Under the pieces are notes generated by a model. It did not search any database and was not told where the DNA came from. It saw nothing but the letters and a program-made list of their open reading frames with translations. Of a stretch of 64,000 nt of DNA, positions 9,566-22,562 are shown piece after piece. Position 1 is the stretch's first letter. Each line of letters opens with the position of its first letter. The stretch is from Chimonanthus salicifolius (Eukaryota > Streptophyta > Magnoliopsida > Laurales > Calycanthaceae). Location of the stretch: contig CM023538.1 in NCBI GenBank assembly GCA_013350335.1, forward strand, positions 46,308,201 to 46,372,200, given 5' to 3'. The position numbers were made by a program, and so were the translations under genes.

Positions 9566-12500
9566 AATTTGTAATTTTTTTTTTAAAAAAACCAGCTTCC
9601 TTTTGAGGTTTTATTTATTTTTTAATTTAAAAAAATACTGATATTTAAAAAAAAAAAAGAGGAGAGAGGAATTTAACAGTGGCCGCCGTCGAAGCTTTTC
9701 AAAATTACAAGAGAACACACGACCAAATTGCACATGATTTTATTAAATGAAAGAATGTATTATTAAAATTAATTTTATATAAATTTAAGATTATAAAATA
9801 AATTATGTGAAGACATTAATTTAAAATTTGACTATCTACTTCTCAACAGTAAATCAGATGTTAGTAGATTTTAGAAAGGCTAATTTGAACTAAATATAAT
9901 TGTATAATATGTAGAATGCTCTCTTTTTTATTCATAATAGAGAATCCCAAGACGTTAATATGTAGAATGCTATATATTGTATTACTTTCTAAAAGGCATA
10001 AGCATTGATTGAGCTTCCCAGAAATACTGTTGTAAGATGTTCTGTTTCACTACTGATATATTTTAATTAATGAGCCTTTAGGTCCCCGCAATATAAACTT
10101 CTATTAAAAAATCTAAAATTGAATAGGGCTTTATCTAAAATGGTCTTTTATCTTTTGAATTTATTTTAAAAAAGCCTATATATTTTTCATAATTAAAAAG
10201 GCCCTTAATCTTTTATAAATATTCTATAAAAGTCCCTTCATTAATGGTAAATTATTTTTTCCATAAGATTGTTTTAATGGATGTCGCGAGACTCACTTGA
10301 AGGTGAATACCAGTTATTGGGGATAGCGATGAAAAATAATTTTATGGGTTAAAAACCAATTAAAGCAGACAACTAGAGAATTAAATTTTTAAAAATCAAA
10401 GTTGGCAGGCACTCTTAGTTTTAATCTAAGGGTGAAAATAGCTCTGATTATGATCAAATTAGAAGTATGCCAATTACTCAACATATAATTAATGTAAAAA
10501 AAATGAAATAGATGAAAATACTATCTCATAAAGATTTTATAAAATATTTCACTTGGTATAAACTATGTGCGATAATTTACGAAAGGAAATTGACCTTTAG
10601 TTAACATAGTTATAGGTCCTATTAAATTTCTAATAAGAAATTAGTGACTGCTATTGAAGTATAAAATTGGGAGACTTTTTCCAAATAAACTTAAATGATA
10701 GGATCTTTTTAAAAAAATCCCAATTGAATGGCGAGTAAGACGGAGAGCAGTCCACACTCTGTCATAGATTGATCATATATTTTTTTTTCGTTGAGTTAAC
10801 GAGTAGTGAAAATGGTTAGTTTATTAAAAGGACAATATTTGAAGATTGAACGAACACAGGATCATTTTTATTGGATCTGTCAAATTATATCTTTTAAATA
10901 TCTCAAATTTTCAGCATATTAAATTACTACTAATTTTAAATTTTATAAATTGGAAATTATGACTTAACTAATATGATTAAAATAAATTTAATAAACTTTA
11001 AAATTAAAAATATGTCTTTCCAATAAAAATCACATTGCAATATTAATGGCTCCGTCAAAATAATATGGTTCATTTCATGTACAATAGTGTTCGATAATCA
11101 TGTATGATGCGAGAGCAATGCACACCGACTCTTCGATCCAACAAAATAGAGATCTGCCTTCGCCAGGCAATAAAGAAAAAACCTACAGCAAACAAAAAGA
11201 AAGATCGAAGAGAGAGAAACTAATTAATTTCTGATTTCATTACAATATTTTGAGAAACAAAACCCTTCTAACTACATATGGGAATCCATGACACATTAGG
11301 AGACCGATCACAACACAAAACGAAGAATAAGACACCTACCAATTTGCTAACTAGAAAAATAAATAAATAATTAAAAATGGAAGGGGGTCCACTTGTGATA
11401 TGTGTGTCCTACCTCAATGTATTGAAAGTTCTGATCTTTTTGTACCCGTATATTAAATTTCTTCCATCTGGTAAATGAGAAAATAAAATCTAATCTTCTA
11501 AAAAAAGGAGGAGATTGAAATTTTCAGGCATACCCTTTATACGTCAATCCTCCAATTTGAGTAGATTTTGGTCTTCATTTTTCAGAGAGACACAGAACTT
11601 AGGATGAGTCTCCAGCTCTCTATTACACTTAAGCCACTTCCATCTCTAGGTTCTCTTTCTCTCTTCCACTCTTAGTCTGCCATCTCTCTATTTCTTCTCA
11701 CTCAGATGCTCTCTCACTCTGACCCGGGCTCTTTAACTTTCTTCCTCAACCATCCAACCATAATATCATTTCCCTGTCATTACATCCTATCTCTCTCTTT
11801 GAAATAGATAGTGCATCAGTTGTAAGACTATACATGACCTACATTAAATTTGAGGCTCCAGAAAGAGGATTTTAAATTAGGAAAACTGTTTTTAAATAAG
11901 AAAAGCCTATTTAGGAGAGTTCTGAAGAGGATTAGTTTTATATTTTGATGAGAAGTAGGAATGGAAAGTTTTAATTGCTTTAGGGGTCCTCCCTTTATCT
12001 ATAAAATGATCTCTCTCCATAATTATCCATCAACTGAAGACAACCTCAGTATCAAAAATACTATTCACGAAATTGGGAGAGAGCATTAAAGAGAAAAGAG
12101 GTAGAAACTCCAAAGTGGGTGTTTTCTCTTCTTTTTGGATTTCAGGAAGCCTCAACACATCAAAGGGAAGATCAAACCTTACTCTTCTTCATCAATGGAT
12201 CAGGGTATGTCATTATTATTATGTTTATGATTTTCGCATTAAGATTGATCCGTGTTTCAAGCATTAATTGATTCAGATCCTGTGGTTATGTCATTCGGAT
12301 TTGTCGAGCATAAAGTTTAATAATGATAGATTCTATGATTGATTGTCAATCAATAAACTCTGATATTATGATGAAGTATTACATCAGTCCCACAATATGG
12401 TTAGTAGCGAGACATTCCTAACTCCACTTTGATTGGGTGCATTTGATAGATAATTATATTTATGTAAGTATGTAATGTTTTACTATTAATTGATAATATG

Positions 12501-14963
12501 ATTCATATGATGTTGACCTTTATATTTGAACGAGTACAAGTTAGTATATTTTTAAAGTTTAAAATGAATGGATAGAATGAATAAATAGAGTTGAAACTTC
12601 ATAGACAATAAACTATATGGTCTTTACATTACACACAATTACGTGAAGTCCAATATCTATTTAAAGGGAAGTCTCCATGTTTAGTCTCCATAGAAAAAGT
12701 CTTATTAGAGGATTTTTTTTTTTTAAAAAAAAAAGGGAACACTAGAATATGGCAGAAATGAGTCATGTTAACAACTTAATTTTAATATTGTATTAATTTA
12801 TTAGGAAAAATGATTGTAACAGAAGAAGTTATTGATTATCAATATTATGATTATGATATTAATTTTACATAAGTTTTTTACCAATTTGATTTAAGCAAAT
12901 AATTTTGATAACTAATAAAGAACTTCATTTCAACTGTTTATTTAATTAGTTTAAATGTATTGGCTTTAATATGTTTAATTAGACTATCTTCTTTTAAATT
13001 CTCACATAAAGAATAACGTCTTTTACTTTGTGGGGTTAATCAGCCCCATCTCAATATAAAACGTCATTTAATCTAATTTAAGTGACAAGAATTTGATGAT
13101 TCAATTGTGTAAGCATAATGTGTCCCTGTGTTCAAAAATTCAAAATTTGGACTCAACTTAAAATCCAATTGAATCGAGAAACTTGGTTGAGTTTCTAGAA
13201 TTTTTGTTTAACTATTAATTAACAGTTGTAATTAAAAATAAGTAGACATTATAATATAAATGTTAATGAATTTTTTTAAATAACTTTAATAGTTTCTGTG
13301 TGAATGGGTACACTTTGTAAAAAAATTTAACATATCAAAATCTTCAAAATATATGCCAAACAGAAATATTTGAATCTACCAAAATTTCACAGCACATTGA
13401 TATGGTTACCAAATGCCAATATTCTAACCTAATTGATTTTCTCCCGCTTTCTTAGTTTTGAAATCTCCTACTTTATCATCTCTTGGTTGCCAAACATACT
13501 TGAGAGTCCAATTTCTGAAAGAGGAGTATTTTAGGTTTTAACTTTCTACAGGTGATCACATGCCGACTAGCTTGTATGGTATTGTCTTGTACACCTAAAC
13601 GTAGGGCTCATCAAATAAGGTAGTGATTAAAATTATATACGATAAACCATAAGAAGATAAAAAACTGAACCTAAAATTCAATTTTTAATCACTTGATTTT
13701 ACTAGTAAAAGTCATATTTTAATTTTTCATAAAAAAATTGTTTACTCTAAATTTTATTCCAACTCATCAATTAAACATTAATTAATAATTTATTATTATT
13801 TATAATATAATATTCATAGCACGGGTTTGATCGAGTTTGACCGTGGTTGGACCTTATTTAGCCTAACCTTCCGAGGGAGACAGTTCGATTCTGATAACAT
13901 TGCCGGTAACAATTGCTTTTGCAGAAGGAAGTTTTTCAAAACTAAAATTGATAAAATCTTACCTACGATCAACAATATCATAAGAAAGATAAAGTGAATT
14001 AGTCATATTATCAATTGAAAATGATTTTTTAGCAAAATTTGAATACAAAAATTTATTTAGTAATTTTGCATCTCAAAAAGTAAGAAAAATAGAATTTAGA
14101 TATATTATTTTTATTATATATAATTAAAATTTTAATTAAATATTACTTATAATAATATATTAAATACTCAAAATGCCCTATTTTAAATTTTTGCCTTAGG
14201 CCTCAACTTGTATCGAGACGGTCGTGGTCACTCCAAAGTCATTTTAATTTATTTTTCAATTTTATAAGATACGGTAGTGATTGGGGTTTATGCACACCGC
14301 AAAATCAAGAAAAAAGGTTTAATATGTAATATACAGTATACACAAGATATTAGATTCATCCATTGTATACCACCACTCAAATTAAAAGATTTATTTTGAT
14401 TATCCAATTTCTTTTCTACCGAATCTTTCACAAGAAGATCCTTGAGGGTTAAGATTGTATGTCTTTCCATGTGAACTGAAGTCCTTTCAAATTGTGTATG
14501 AATGATGCAATGTACCAGCTCTATCTCAAATAGATAAAGTGGTCCCACCACAGGATTCCTATACATTTGAGTTCTTTCAGATTATTTTTTAACAAAATTG
14601 AACTGTAGGGGTTGGAATTGTATGATATCAATATATCTCAGTTAATGACTTATCAATAATCATTTTAATCTAAGTAAATGGCATGAATACTGATTTACAT
14701 TATTTAAAAAGTCATGCCTTTCGTGAACCATTTTAGACGTATCCGAGTCCAATTTCATCGAACTTTGACTTCATACCCATACCCACCATAGAGTGAGCAT
14801 CGGGTCATTTCTCCGCGTTGATGTGAATTGAGGACTTTCTTTGATTCTTTCCTTGAATTTTTCATTGCTTGGGTTTGTGAATAACCAGTGAAAATTGTTA
14901 CCTTGAAAGGATGAAGTCCATGGAAATGGTCAAGCCTTGCTCACCAAGATCCGAGTTATCACA
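9566..14963. other. Long intergenic stretch, no recognised gene
   Basis: AT-rich with many short stops. A CT-rich, leader-like patch lies at 11600-11740. A short frame at 12073-12267 has a possible donor at GGTATGT near 12203 but no recognisable product. A segment near 14110-14225 resembles one at 20755-20825 (both end GCCTCAACTTGT), so it is a dispersed repeat. Confidence 0.5.
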
Positions 14964-15064
14964 CAATAAATAATAATAGCCATTGTTGAGTTCAGAATAG
15001 ACTTCGCTTGTTCTACAATTTCTGTGTCTCTCTTTCTCTCTTCCACGCTCTGTGCCAATTAGAT

Positions 15065-15529
15065 ATGAGGTATGGACCAGTTAACTCAATTGCAGAGCAA
15101 GAGAGCAGAAAACATGATTCCCAATCCACCTTTTTAAACATACTTACCATTGGCTTCTTGACCATCAACACTGTCTCTTCCGCCATTAGATTGCGCGAAG
15201 ATATTCTAGCTCTAATCTTCATCTTCTCGTTCTATGGAATTCTCTTGTTCTTCCTTTGGTGCATACATGTTTTCGACCGGTTGCCGGAGAACTCGAAGAC
15301 AAGGGAGAGGCTGAAGGTCCCCATATGGGTGCTTGCAACGACACTGAACGTTATGCTTGCTTATCGAATCTCGACGATTTTGCAGTTGAGCGTGGCCTGG
15401 GTTTTGGTTTGGGGCTTGACTGTGAGCAGCAGCCTACTCACATTTTACTTCTTCTTCGTCTACCGTGAAAAAGCCATGGATCAAACCACTGCTGCTGATA
15501 GAAATGCCTTGAACATGGAAGCAGTATAA
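15065..15529 (+). CDS. Small four-helix membrane protein, family member 1 (unknown function)
   Basis: 154 residues. The start at ATG 15065 is the first in the frame; upstream codons offer only TTG. A short hydrophilic N-terminus (1-20) is followed by four hydrophobic helices at about 22-41, 47-68, 86-106 and 110-133, and a polar tail. The loop between helices 2 and 3 carries the most conserved block, HVFDRLPENS then ERLKVPIWVLATTLNVMLAY, and the last helix ends FFFVYREK. The same block occurs in the two loci at 58-59.7 kb, which defines a family. A TATA-like ATAAATAATA lies near 14966 and a CT-rich leader at 15020-15050. Single exon, intact. I cannot assign a named family or a function; an integral membrane role is inferred from hydropathy. 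Confidence 0.75.
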   Translation: MRYGPVNSIAEQESRKHDSQSTFLNILTIGFLTINTVSSAIRLREDILALIFIFSFYGILLFFLWCIHVFDRLPENSKTRERLKVPIWVLATTLNVMLAYRISTILQLSVAWVLVWGLTVSSSLLTFYFFFVYREKAMDQTTAADRNALNMEAV

Positions 15530-15973
15530 TTATTTATTTTTTTCCTTTTTAGAGTTACCTCTGCCAAATTCAGGCAAGAACTGTATGCCAATGAATAAAG
15601 AGGGGATTGCTGTGTAGTTATGTCAGTGATGGAAAAATATACACATCTTTTATTTACGGCACAATTTTTAGAAGAATGTTTTGGATAATTCTCTGCGGCG
15701 AATGGTTTCAATATTTGATTGCATGAATTAGCTACTTGAAAATCACAAGTATGAAAGTGTAGACGAAATAATTAAGGGAATTTATTTCTTGATTACTTGG
15801 GTTCTATTTGGGTGAGGTAAATTTTGCAGGATTTTTTTATGTTTGATAAGAGGAAAAAAGTTTATCCTAATAAAGGTATAAAGTGATTATATCTTGCAGT
15901 GAAAGAGTTTTTAGAATTGTACATGGAAAAGGAAACTTGAGATTTTCTTACCACTTTCCTTTATTATCAAACA
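15530..15973 (+). other. 3' flank of the membrane-protein gene
   Basis: T-rich sequence with AATAAAG near 15594, a plausible polyadenylation signal about 65 bases after the stop. Bases 15909-15978 (GTACATGGAAAAGGAAACTT onward) recur at 18602-18664, on the far side of the neighbouring solo LTR. Confidence 0.4.
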
Positions 15974-15978
15974 GGGTA

Positions 15979-18054
15979 TGTAACGCCCTGTCTAGTTACG
16001 GGCACGTTATCTTCGAAAAACCTTAGAAAGTTACAAAGACAAATATTGGGTACAAAAATTACAGCAATTTTTTTTTTGTTTGAAATGGGGTAACTATTTA
16101 TCGTCCAACGGCCCACAAGTTCAAAACTAGAATAAACACAACGAACTACAAATGTAAACTAATCAACAGGTTATACAGTCATCCAAACAAACATGTGATT
16201 GAATCTATGTGACTAAAGTTCTCAAACATCAAACATAACATAAACATAAGCTTCTATTCTCTACTACTCCTCTCCTGGTACTTGCTCAAGGGGCCCGCCT
16301 GGCCCCTCTGCGGTCGGGGCACCTGAAAGGTAAGGGGTGAGCAAAACAGCCCAGTGAAAGAACATATCACATATTAACAAGGTAGTTATAGATCACATAT
16401 GAAAGGGGCAGTAAATATCACAAGTGAATAAAACATCCATACCTACAATACTCAACTACTCTATTAACCGATATTCCATTAACCAAATCTAAGAAATCAT
16501 CTCCAAAGTCCACATCCGCTTCTCCAACGAATCTCGGTCTTCCTACCAGTATCATCGGGAGACTAAAGAATACACAACTGCCTCACCCACATGAGTCGTG
16601 TTGGAAACCACCTCGACCACGCCAGATGGAAACAAACTCTAGGGTAGGCACCTCGACCGCCGGAACACAACGGGGAGACCCACATCCCTTATGGGGTCTC
16701 GATCGCCAGAGTGTAACGGGGAAGTCCTCCCAACCACCAAACTCATCTCATCATCATGAATGTATACACATAAACAAAACCTCTCATGCATGCACATGGT
16801 ATTATGATCATGTATGACAACACAAACATGTTCTAACATGACATCAATATCAACAACATGTCTCATCATACGGTCAACGACACATAAAAGTGCTTAGACT
16901 CGTACTTCTATATCCAACATGCTATTACATATGCATATTATGCGTAAACAAGTAAAACATCACAATATCTTCCAACTATTGTGTTCAACATCCATCTACA
17001 CTTGTCTCATTCATCATGATCATATATGTGTTATGATTAAACACAAATATATTTACAACAACTTTCAAGCATCGATAACCATTCATTCAATCAGAATTTT
17101 ACATTAATCGCATATAATTGACTTGGGGTGAACCCGAACGGATCCCATGCCACATATTCATTTCAATGGTTCCCTTACCGAGTGGCTTAATAAACGAAAG
17201 GTTCCCATTCAGGTCACTCGATGTCCAAGATTATAGGTTAAGAATGCGAATGCATGCTAAAACTGTGATAAGTCCCCTCACCGTGTGTGTGGAGTCGAAA
17301 ATGCAAAGCGAGTAAGCGACTTGTTGGATTGAAGGGAGTTCAATCTGTAGATATAAGGAAGAACGGATAAGTAATTAAGACAAAACGAGTCAAAAAAAGG
17401 CCAGGGAGAAAACAGGCCTAAAACTGGGCGGGGCCCAAAACGGGCTGAACTGGGCCGGGTCTAAAAACGGGCCGGGCTTGAAAACGAGCTTTGAAAAGGG
17501 CCGGGACTGGAAACTGGGCCAAGGTGGATTGGGCCGAAAACGTGGGCCTACTAGACATGGGCCGGATCAGGTCTGGGCTTGGTTGGGCCGAACTGGGTCT
17601 GGGCCTGGTCGGGCCGGACTAGGTCTGGGCCTGGTCGGGCCAGACCAAGTCTGGGTCAGGTCGGGTCTGGGCCAGTGGGCCGAGTGGCTGGGTTGCCACT
17701 CCAACCCAAGGGCCAGGTTGACTCAGAACCAACTCAAATGAGTCGACTCGGCACTCGGCCAAGCGACTTAGTCACTGCTGAGTTGGAGGGAAATAGGGGG
17801 AAAAGCCAGGGAAAGAAAATCCAGAAAGGGGAAAGAGGGAAAAGAAAGAAAGAAAACAAGGAAAATAGAGAAATGAAGGAAAGGAAGAAGAAAGAAAAGG
17901 GGAAATCGAGCAACAGAGAAATTCGAGAAAGGGAAGGGAAGAATAGGGGAAAATCGAGGGAAATCCCAAAAAAAAATCGAAGAAAAGGGAAGAGAAAATA
18001 GGGGGAAAAAATAAAGGGGAACCAGTCGAGGTAGAGAAGGGGAAAAAAGAGAAA

Positions 18055-18102
<48 letters not shown>

Positions 18103-18534
18103 AGAAGGAGGAGAAGCTTACTGGCGTCGGAGGAGAAGAATAAAGAGGGACCGCACGTCGTGAGGGAGAAGAAGAAGAAAGGGGGACGGCAACACTGTAG
18201 CATGAGCGGCTACATTGTCGCGGAAAGGGTAACATAAAAGGGTTGGGTTTAGGGTTTTTGTTTTTTTTTTTTTTTTAGAGAAATAAAAACTCGAGGAAGG
18301 AATTCGAAAGATCTCAGGCGAGAAAACGTGTGACTTTTGAACGAGTTTTCATGACAAATACGCAATAATTATAAAATTACCAAAGTGCCCTTCGAGTCTC
18401 CAAACTTGAAAACAGGTAAATTGGGCCCACCATGGCGCCCACACTCTCTTTACTGTTACCAAGGTCCCTAAAAACAACTCAGAGATCTGGAAATCTCTTC
18501 AAAAAAATTAGAAAATTCGGGACGGGTCATTAGA
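15979..18534 (-). mobile_element. Gypsy-type solo LTR with 5-bp target duplication
   Basis: It begins TGTAACGCCC at 15979 and ends GGGTCATTAGA at 18534, a decayed form of the GGGTCGTTACA terminus seen in the related LTR ending at 44991. GGGTA occurs immediately on both sides (15974-15978 and 18535-18539). Internal landmarks follow the same order as the 4.2-kb gypsy LTR at 37541: an ACCTGAAAGGTAAGGGGTGAG segment, a GGGCC/CGGGCC-rich block (17400-17720), a GA-rich block (17800-18200), then AAAGTGCCCTTCGAGTC and GGGCCCACCATGG near the end. No internal domain is present, so it is a solo LTR of 2556 bp. Minus orientation is inferred from that homology. Confidence 0.85.
18057..18099. repeat. (GA)n microsatellite inside the solo LTR
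   Basis: About twenty uninterrupted GA units in the purine-rich part of the LTR. Long frames here (for example 17768-18235 on the minus strand) come from low complexity. Confidence 0.95.
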
Positions 18535-18601
18535 GGGTAAAAAGGGGTTATTCTCATTTTCACCTCTCCCTGTCCAAACACAGCTTTGATGGGTTTTCAG
18601 A

Positions 18602-18664
18602 TTTGTACATGGAAAAGGAAACTTGTGATTTTCTTTCCACTTTCCTTCATTATCAAACAGGGTA
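18602..18664. repeat. Copy of the flank at 15912-15976
   Basis: GTACATGGAAAAGGAAACTT and the following bases to CAAACAGGGTA match the sequence just left of the solo LTR with few differences. A related ATTCTCATTTTCACCTCTC block lies at 18549 and 18672. The LTR therefore landed in an existing short tandem repeat. Confidence 0.7.
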
Positions 18665-18696
18665 AAAAGGATTACTCTCATTTTCACCTCTCTACC

Positions 18697-19017
18697 TAGG
18701 GATGCAACTCGGGTCACGTTTTGGCTCAGCCCGCATGACACGACCTAAGAAATCATGCATGTCGGGTCGAGAATTTCGAGTCAGCAGGTCGAGTCGGGCT
18801 AAGAAGATAAAAACCCGCATGAAATTTAAATCGGGTCGGGTGGAGGATTTTTTAAGTTAACTCGACCCGACCCGGTTAAAATTAGTCTAAAATAGGTTCA
18901 AAATAAGGGTCGGGTCAGAATTTGGGTCGGTTGGGTCAGATCGGATTTCATATATATCAACTAGGGTCAGGTTGAGTTTCAAAGAACCCAACCCACCCGA
19001 TCCGAGTTGCAGCCCTA
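18697..19017. mobile_element. hAT-type MITE, 321 bp
   Basis: Terminal inverted repeats are TAGGGATGCAACTCGGGTC at the left and, reading inward, TAGGGCTGCAACTCGGATC at the right (17 of 19 match). TCTCTACC flanks both sides (18689-18696 and 19018-19025), a perfect 8-bp target duplication. The interior is a run of CGGGTCGGGT/ACCCGACCCG motifs on both strands with no coding frame. Size, termini and duplication length fit a hAT-derived MITE. Confidence 0.9.
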
Positions 19018-19025
19018 TCTCTACC

Positions 19026-21283
19026 CTATGCAAATGCAGCTTTGGTGGGTTGTACATAGTGAATTTAATGGGAGTGAGGTCTCTTTTGACACGTGGATCT
19101 TTTGTATTAAAATTTTGATGAAAGAAGGTGAGTCATTTGAGGAGATTTTTTTTTTTAAGAAATATTTACATTCACTATATATTCTGTTTTTAAAAAAAAT
19201 TAATTTCTGTTGATTAATGTATGTAAAATGTGATGTCTATAACTATTTTTGATATCTCAAATATCATTCTCAGGATATGTTATCAGCTATTACTAATATT
19301 TAGATATTTTGAAATTTTAGAGGTTTTATGAAGATATTAATATAGTATTGGAAAAATCACATGAAAATAAAAATATACAATGATAATTATAAAAAAAATT
19401 AAACATAAAATAACTATTAACAAACTTATTATTAAAGAACAAATATACTTTAAAAGTATATCTAACAAGCAAAATATAATTCATTGACTAACATTTCTTG
19501 AATAATAAAATGTCATCAAGTGTCACATATATTTATTACTAAATACTGTCTCAAGTTATCATAAAAGTTAAACCGAATTATTGGTAGTTGTAACTTCAAA
19601 AAAAAAAAAAAATGTTGTTACCATCGCATATTATCAGATTTTAGCGATAACAACAGAAAGAATTGTAAAATTCTGATATTAAAGAAAAATCTTATGTCTC
19701 AATATATATTTTTTTTAATTTACGTGTGGAAAACCGTGGGATACTCAGCGTAAAACTCCCATGGGTGAGCTCACTACTCCTACGGCACACAAAGGTTAGA
19801 CCATATAGACTTGAACTCATAACCTCTCACTTTTTGAGACAGGAGGCAATCAGATGTACTATACTCTGGATTTTCATAAGGCTATATTATAGGTCAGGTT
19901 AGATCCCTCAAAATGTAGGTCATGGATTGGGTTCAAGAACCTGCCTGACGTCAAAAGTTTCTAAATAGAAATTTTATAAACCGTGTGTCCCAATATTTTA
20001 ACATTAAAAATGAAAATAGCATCTGTATTTGTTACCAAGCTATTCATCAGTGAGCTCTTTTCTATTATTGGATAATAAGACATAGGATCTAAGCCTAATC
20101 CTAATTGGCCTAGACAAAAATAATATTAATATATGCAAGTCATAGGCAAAATTAGAAAAAGTAGGCATAGCTTTGTTTGCCAAGCCAAGGGTTCCTTGTG
20201 AAGCCCACTTAATATTGATTCTTTTTTTTTTTTGTTGAAATTACTTGTTTTAAACTTTATTCCAATCATTTATAATTTTCTTGATGTAACTTGACAACTG
20301 GAATAAATATATTGTCAAAATATTTATTCAGTAATTCTTTTTCAATCTTAAAAAATCATTAACTTACGTGATTTAACGTGTCCTATTATTTATAGTATGA
20401 TAGTTTGCATTAAAATCTAACCATCTATATAATTTGTTACCATCAAATGAAATTTATTATTTGACATAATCATCAGAAAACTCGAGCTTTTAACGTGACG
20501 TTGTGCCAGCTCAACTAAGCAAGTAATATCATTACATAGTTAAACTAATCACCATTATACTTGAAAATGTAGTATTATGTGATAAGGTACGTAACTTGGT
20601 TCAGGTTTAGATATGACCCACCTCAATCTTGCCCAAAGTTAGCAAGCTTGATCTTCATAAGGCTCTATTATACGTCAGATTAGATCCGTCAAAATGTATA
20701 ACATGGATGGATTTGAAGGGATCAAGATTTTTAAATCTCTCAAAATTTATTTTAATATATAATTAAAATTTTAATTAAATATCAAGAAGGCCCGTTTAGA
20801 TTTTTTACTTTAAGCCTCAACTTGTGTCTAGTTGGCCCTGGACATGAGACAAGGGTCAGATTCAGTTACAGGTTAGATTAGTTGAATTATGGATCATTGA
20901 TTGAATTATTATTGACCACGATCATAGTTCAAAATTTTGAAACCTTGACTCAACTCGATAGTTCTTATAGTTAAGTCAACTTAAAGACTCAATGAGTTTT
21001 GACTAAGTAAAAATAGTCAAGATACAGTCAAATTTATTAAAATAACATATTAGATACGTTGAAAAGTACAAAATATATAAATCTATAAAAAGAAAATGTT
21101 AATTATAAGAAATTAGTAAAGTTGAAAATATTAAATGAAGGATAATAGAAATAACAAATGAGAAAATGGAAAATGAAGAAAAAACTTAAAATATGAGAAA
21201 AACCAACAACATACAGAAACAAAAGAAAAAAAAAACATGAAAAGAAGAAATGATGAGAGAGGAAGAAAATAAAAGAAAAGTAA

Positions 21284-21329
<46 letters not shown>

Positions 21330-22479
21330 TGATGGGTGATGTCAATTTTGGACCCCTCAGTAGGGCCCACTTGGACTCTATTTGAACCCCTTACCCCCTT
21401 TATCATAACCTATGATTTGGTCCTTACTCAATTTGAACTCATTCTGAGTTGATCTCAATGTTGAATTGAAATTCTTGCAAAACTGTTCTTATTTTTACTA
21501 TTGATTTTTTACCCTTAAAAATCAAGACTTTTAAAATTCAATTGACATGGTTTTTTATGAGAAGCATTATCGAAAAAATAACTTTCAAATGTACCCAACC
21601 TTAGGGACCCCACCCAAATGGGCCCCATAGGCCCACCTATGCAATGTTGTGCATGCTTGACATCGCATGGGTGAACCCCTATCTCTCTCTCTCATACATA
21701 TTTGTAGACAAAGCTCTAAGAATGGTTCTCATAAGACTTTTATAAGAACAACCAATGAGCACCACCTCGACTTACATGAATGGATGAGTTTTAAAGGCCT
21801 CCGCTTTTATATGACGCCAATAAAATTTATCTTAATTGGATAAGAAAAGTCATGTTTTTAAGGCCCTTAAAACTTCAGATTATCTAATGGTGGAAAGTCA
21901 TCGAGTTAGGTGAATGAGATTTAAAAGTCAAATTATGTCAAAATGAATAACTTGCAACTCACGGGGATAGATAGGTGTAAGGTGGGAATTAGTTCTATTA
22001 GGTCTATTGTGAGCCCCACAAACCAAAGTTCTCGTGAAAATCTAATGAGAACTATTGTTTTTTAAGACCAAGGTATCCAAGTGTCTCATCTGACTAATCC
22101 TCGGGACATGTTTAAACCGTCCAATCTGCAACGTCAAGTATAGAATAATGGGGAGTGACTCTTTTTTATATTTAGGGGGACTTGATCTTAAGACTTCCTA
22201 CAAACAAGAGGGGTGTTGACATCCCTCAAAGTTTAAATGAACTATGAGAACTATTCTTAAAGGGTATATATATATATAGTTCCCTGCAAACAAAGGTTGC
22301 ACCAATTTTCTTCATGGCCCACTTGGATCCACATGGATATATACTCCATTTTGTATATATGTGTGCACATATGTTCATATCATCATTATCGTCATCATCA
22401 TTAAGTTATTTAACATAACAAGTTCGGTTGGCATTAATTGGATTTGACAAATTTTTCCATTGTCCAACTACATATCCTA
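19026..22479. other. Intergenic, no recognised gene
   Basis: AT-rich. An (AT)n tract lies at 21287-21326. A ~55-bp dispersed repeat (CTTCATAAGGCT..ATTATA..GTCAG..TTAGATCC..TCAAAATGTA) is present near 19875 and 20653. A patch near 19800-19855 read in reverse contains GGTTATGAGTTCAAGTC, like an RNA polymerase III B box, and may be an old SINE piece. Confidence 0.5.
21287..21326. repeat. (AT)n microsatellite
   Basis: Twenty AT/TA units; the repeat explains the poly-(YI) frames seen on the reverse strand. Confidence 0.95.
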
Positions 22480-22562
22480 CACCCGTGTACTTGAACTCAC
22501 AACCTTTAGACTATAAAAATGAGTCCTTCCTGGTTGAGCTACATGCTCTTACTTGATCTCCT
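22480..22562 (-). mobile_element. tRNA-derived SINE-like relic
   Basis: On the minus strand the segment reads GTAGCTCAACCAGG (A-box form TRGCNNARNNGG), then about 35 bases later GGTTGTGAGTTCAAGT (B-box-like). This is the internal promoter layout of a tRNA-derived SINE or a decayed tRNA gene. The acceptor stem does not pair well, so a functional tRNA is unlikely. Ends were not resolved. Confidence 0.45.

Noticed and set aside
12073..12267. Possible first exon of a gene (ending MDQ|GGTATG)
   Set aside because: No downstream exon or recognisable product; left as intergenic.
17478..18235. Frames of 87-155 codons with Gly/Trp/Arg or Ser/Phe/Leu runs
   Set aside because: Low-complexity GGGCC and GA tracts inside the solo LTR at 15979-18534.
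22480..22562. Functional tRNA gene
   Set aside because: A- and B-box words are present but the stems do not pair; a SINE relic fits better.
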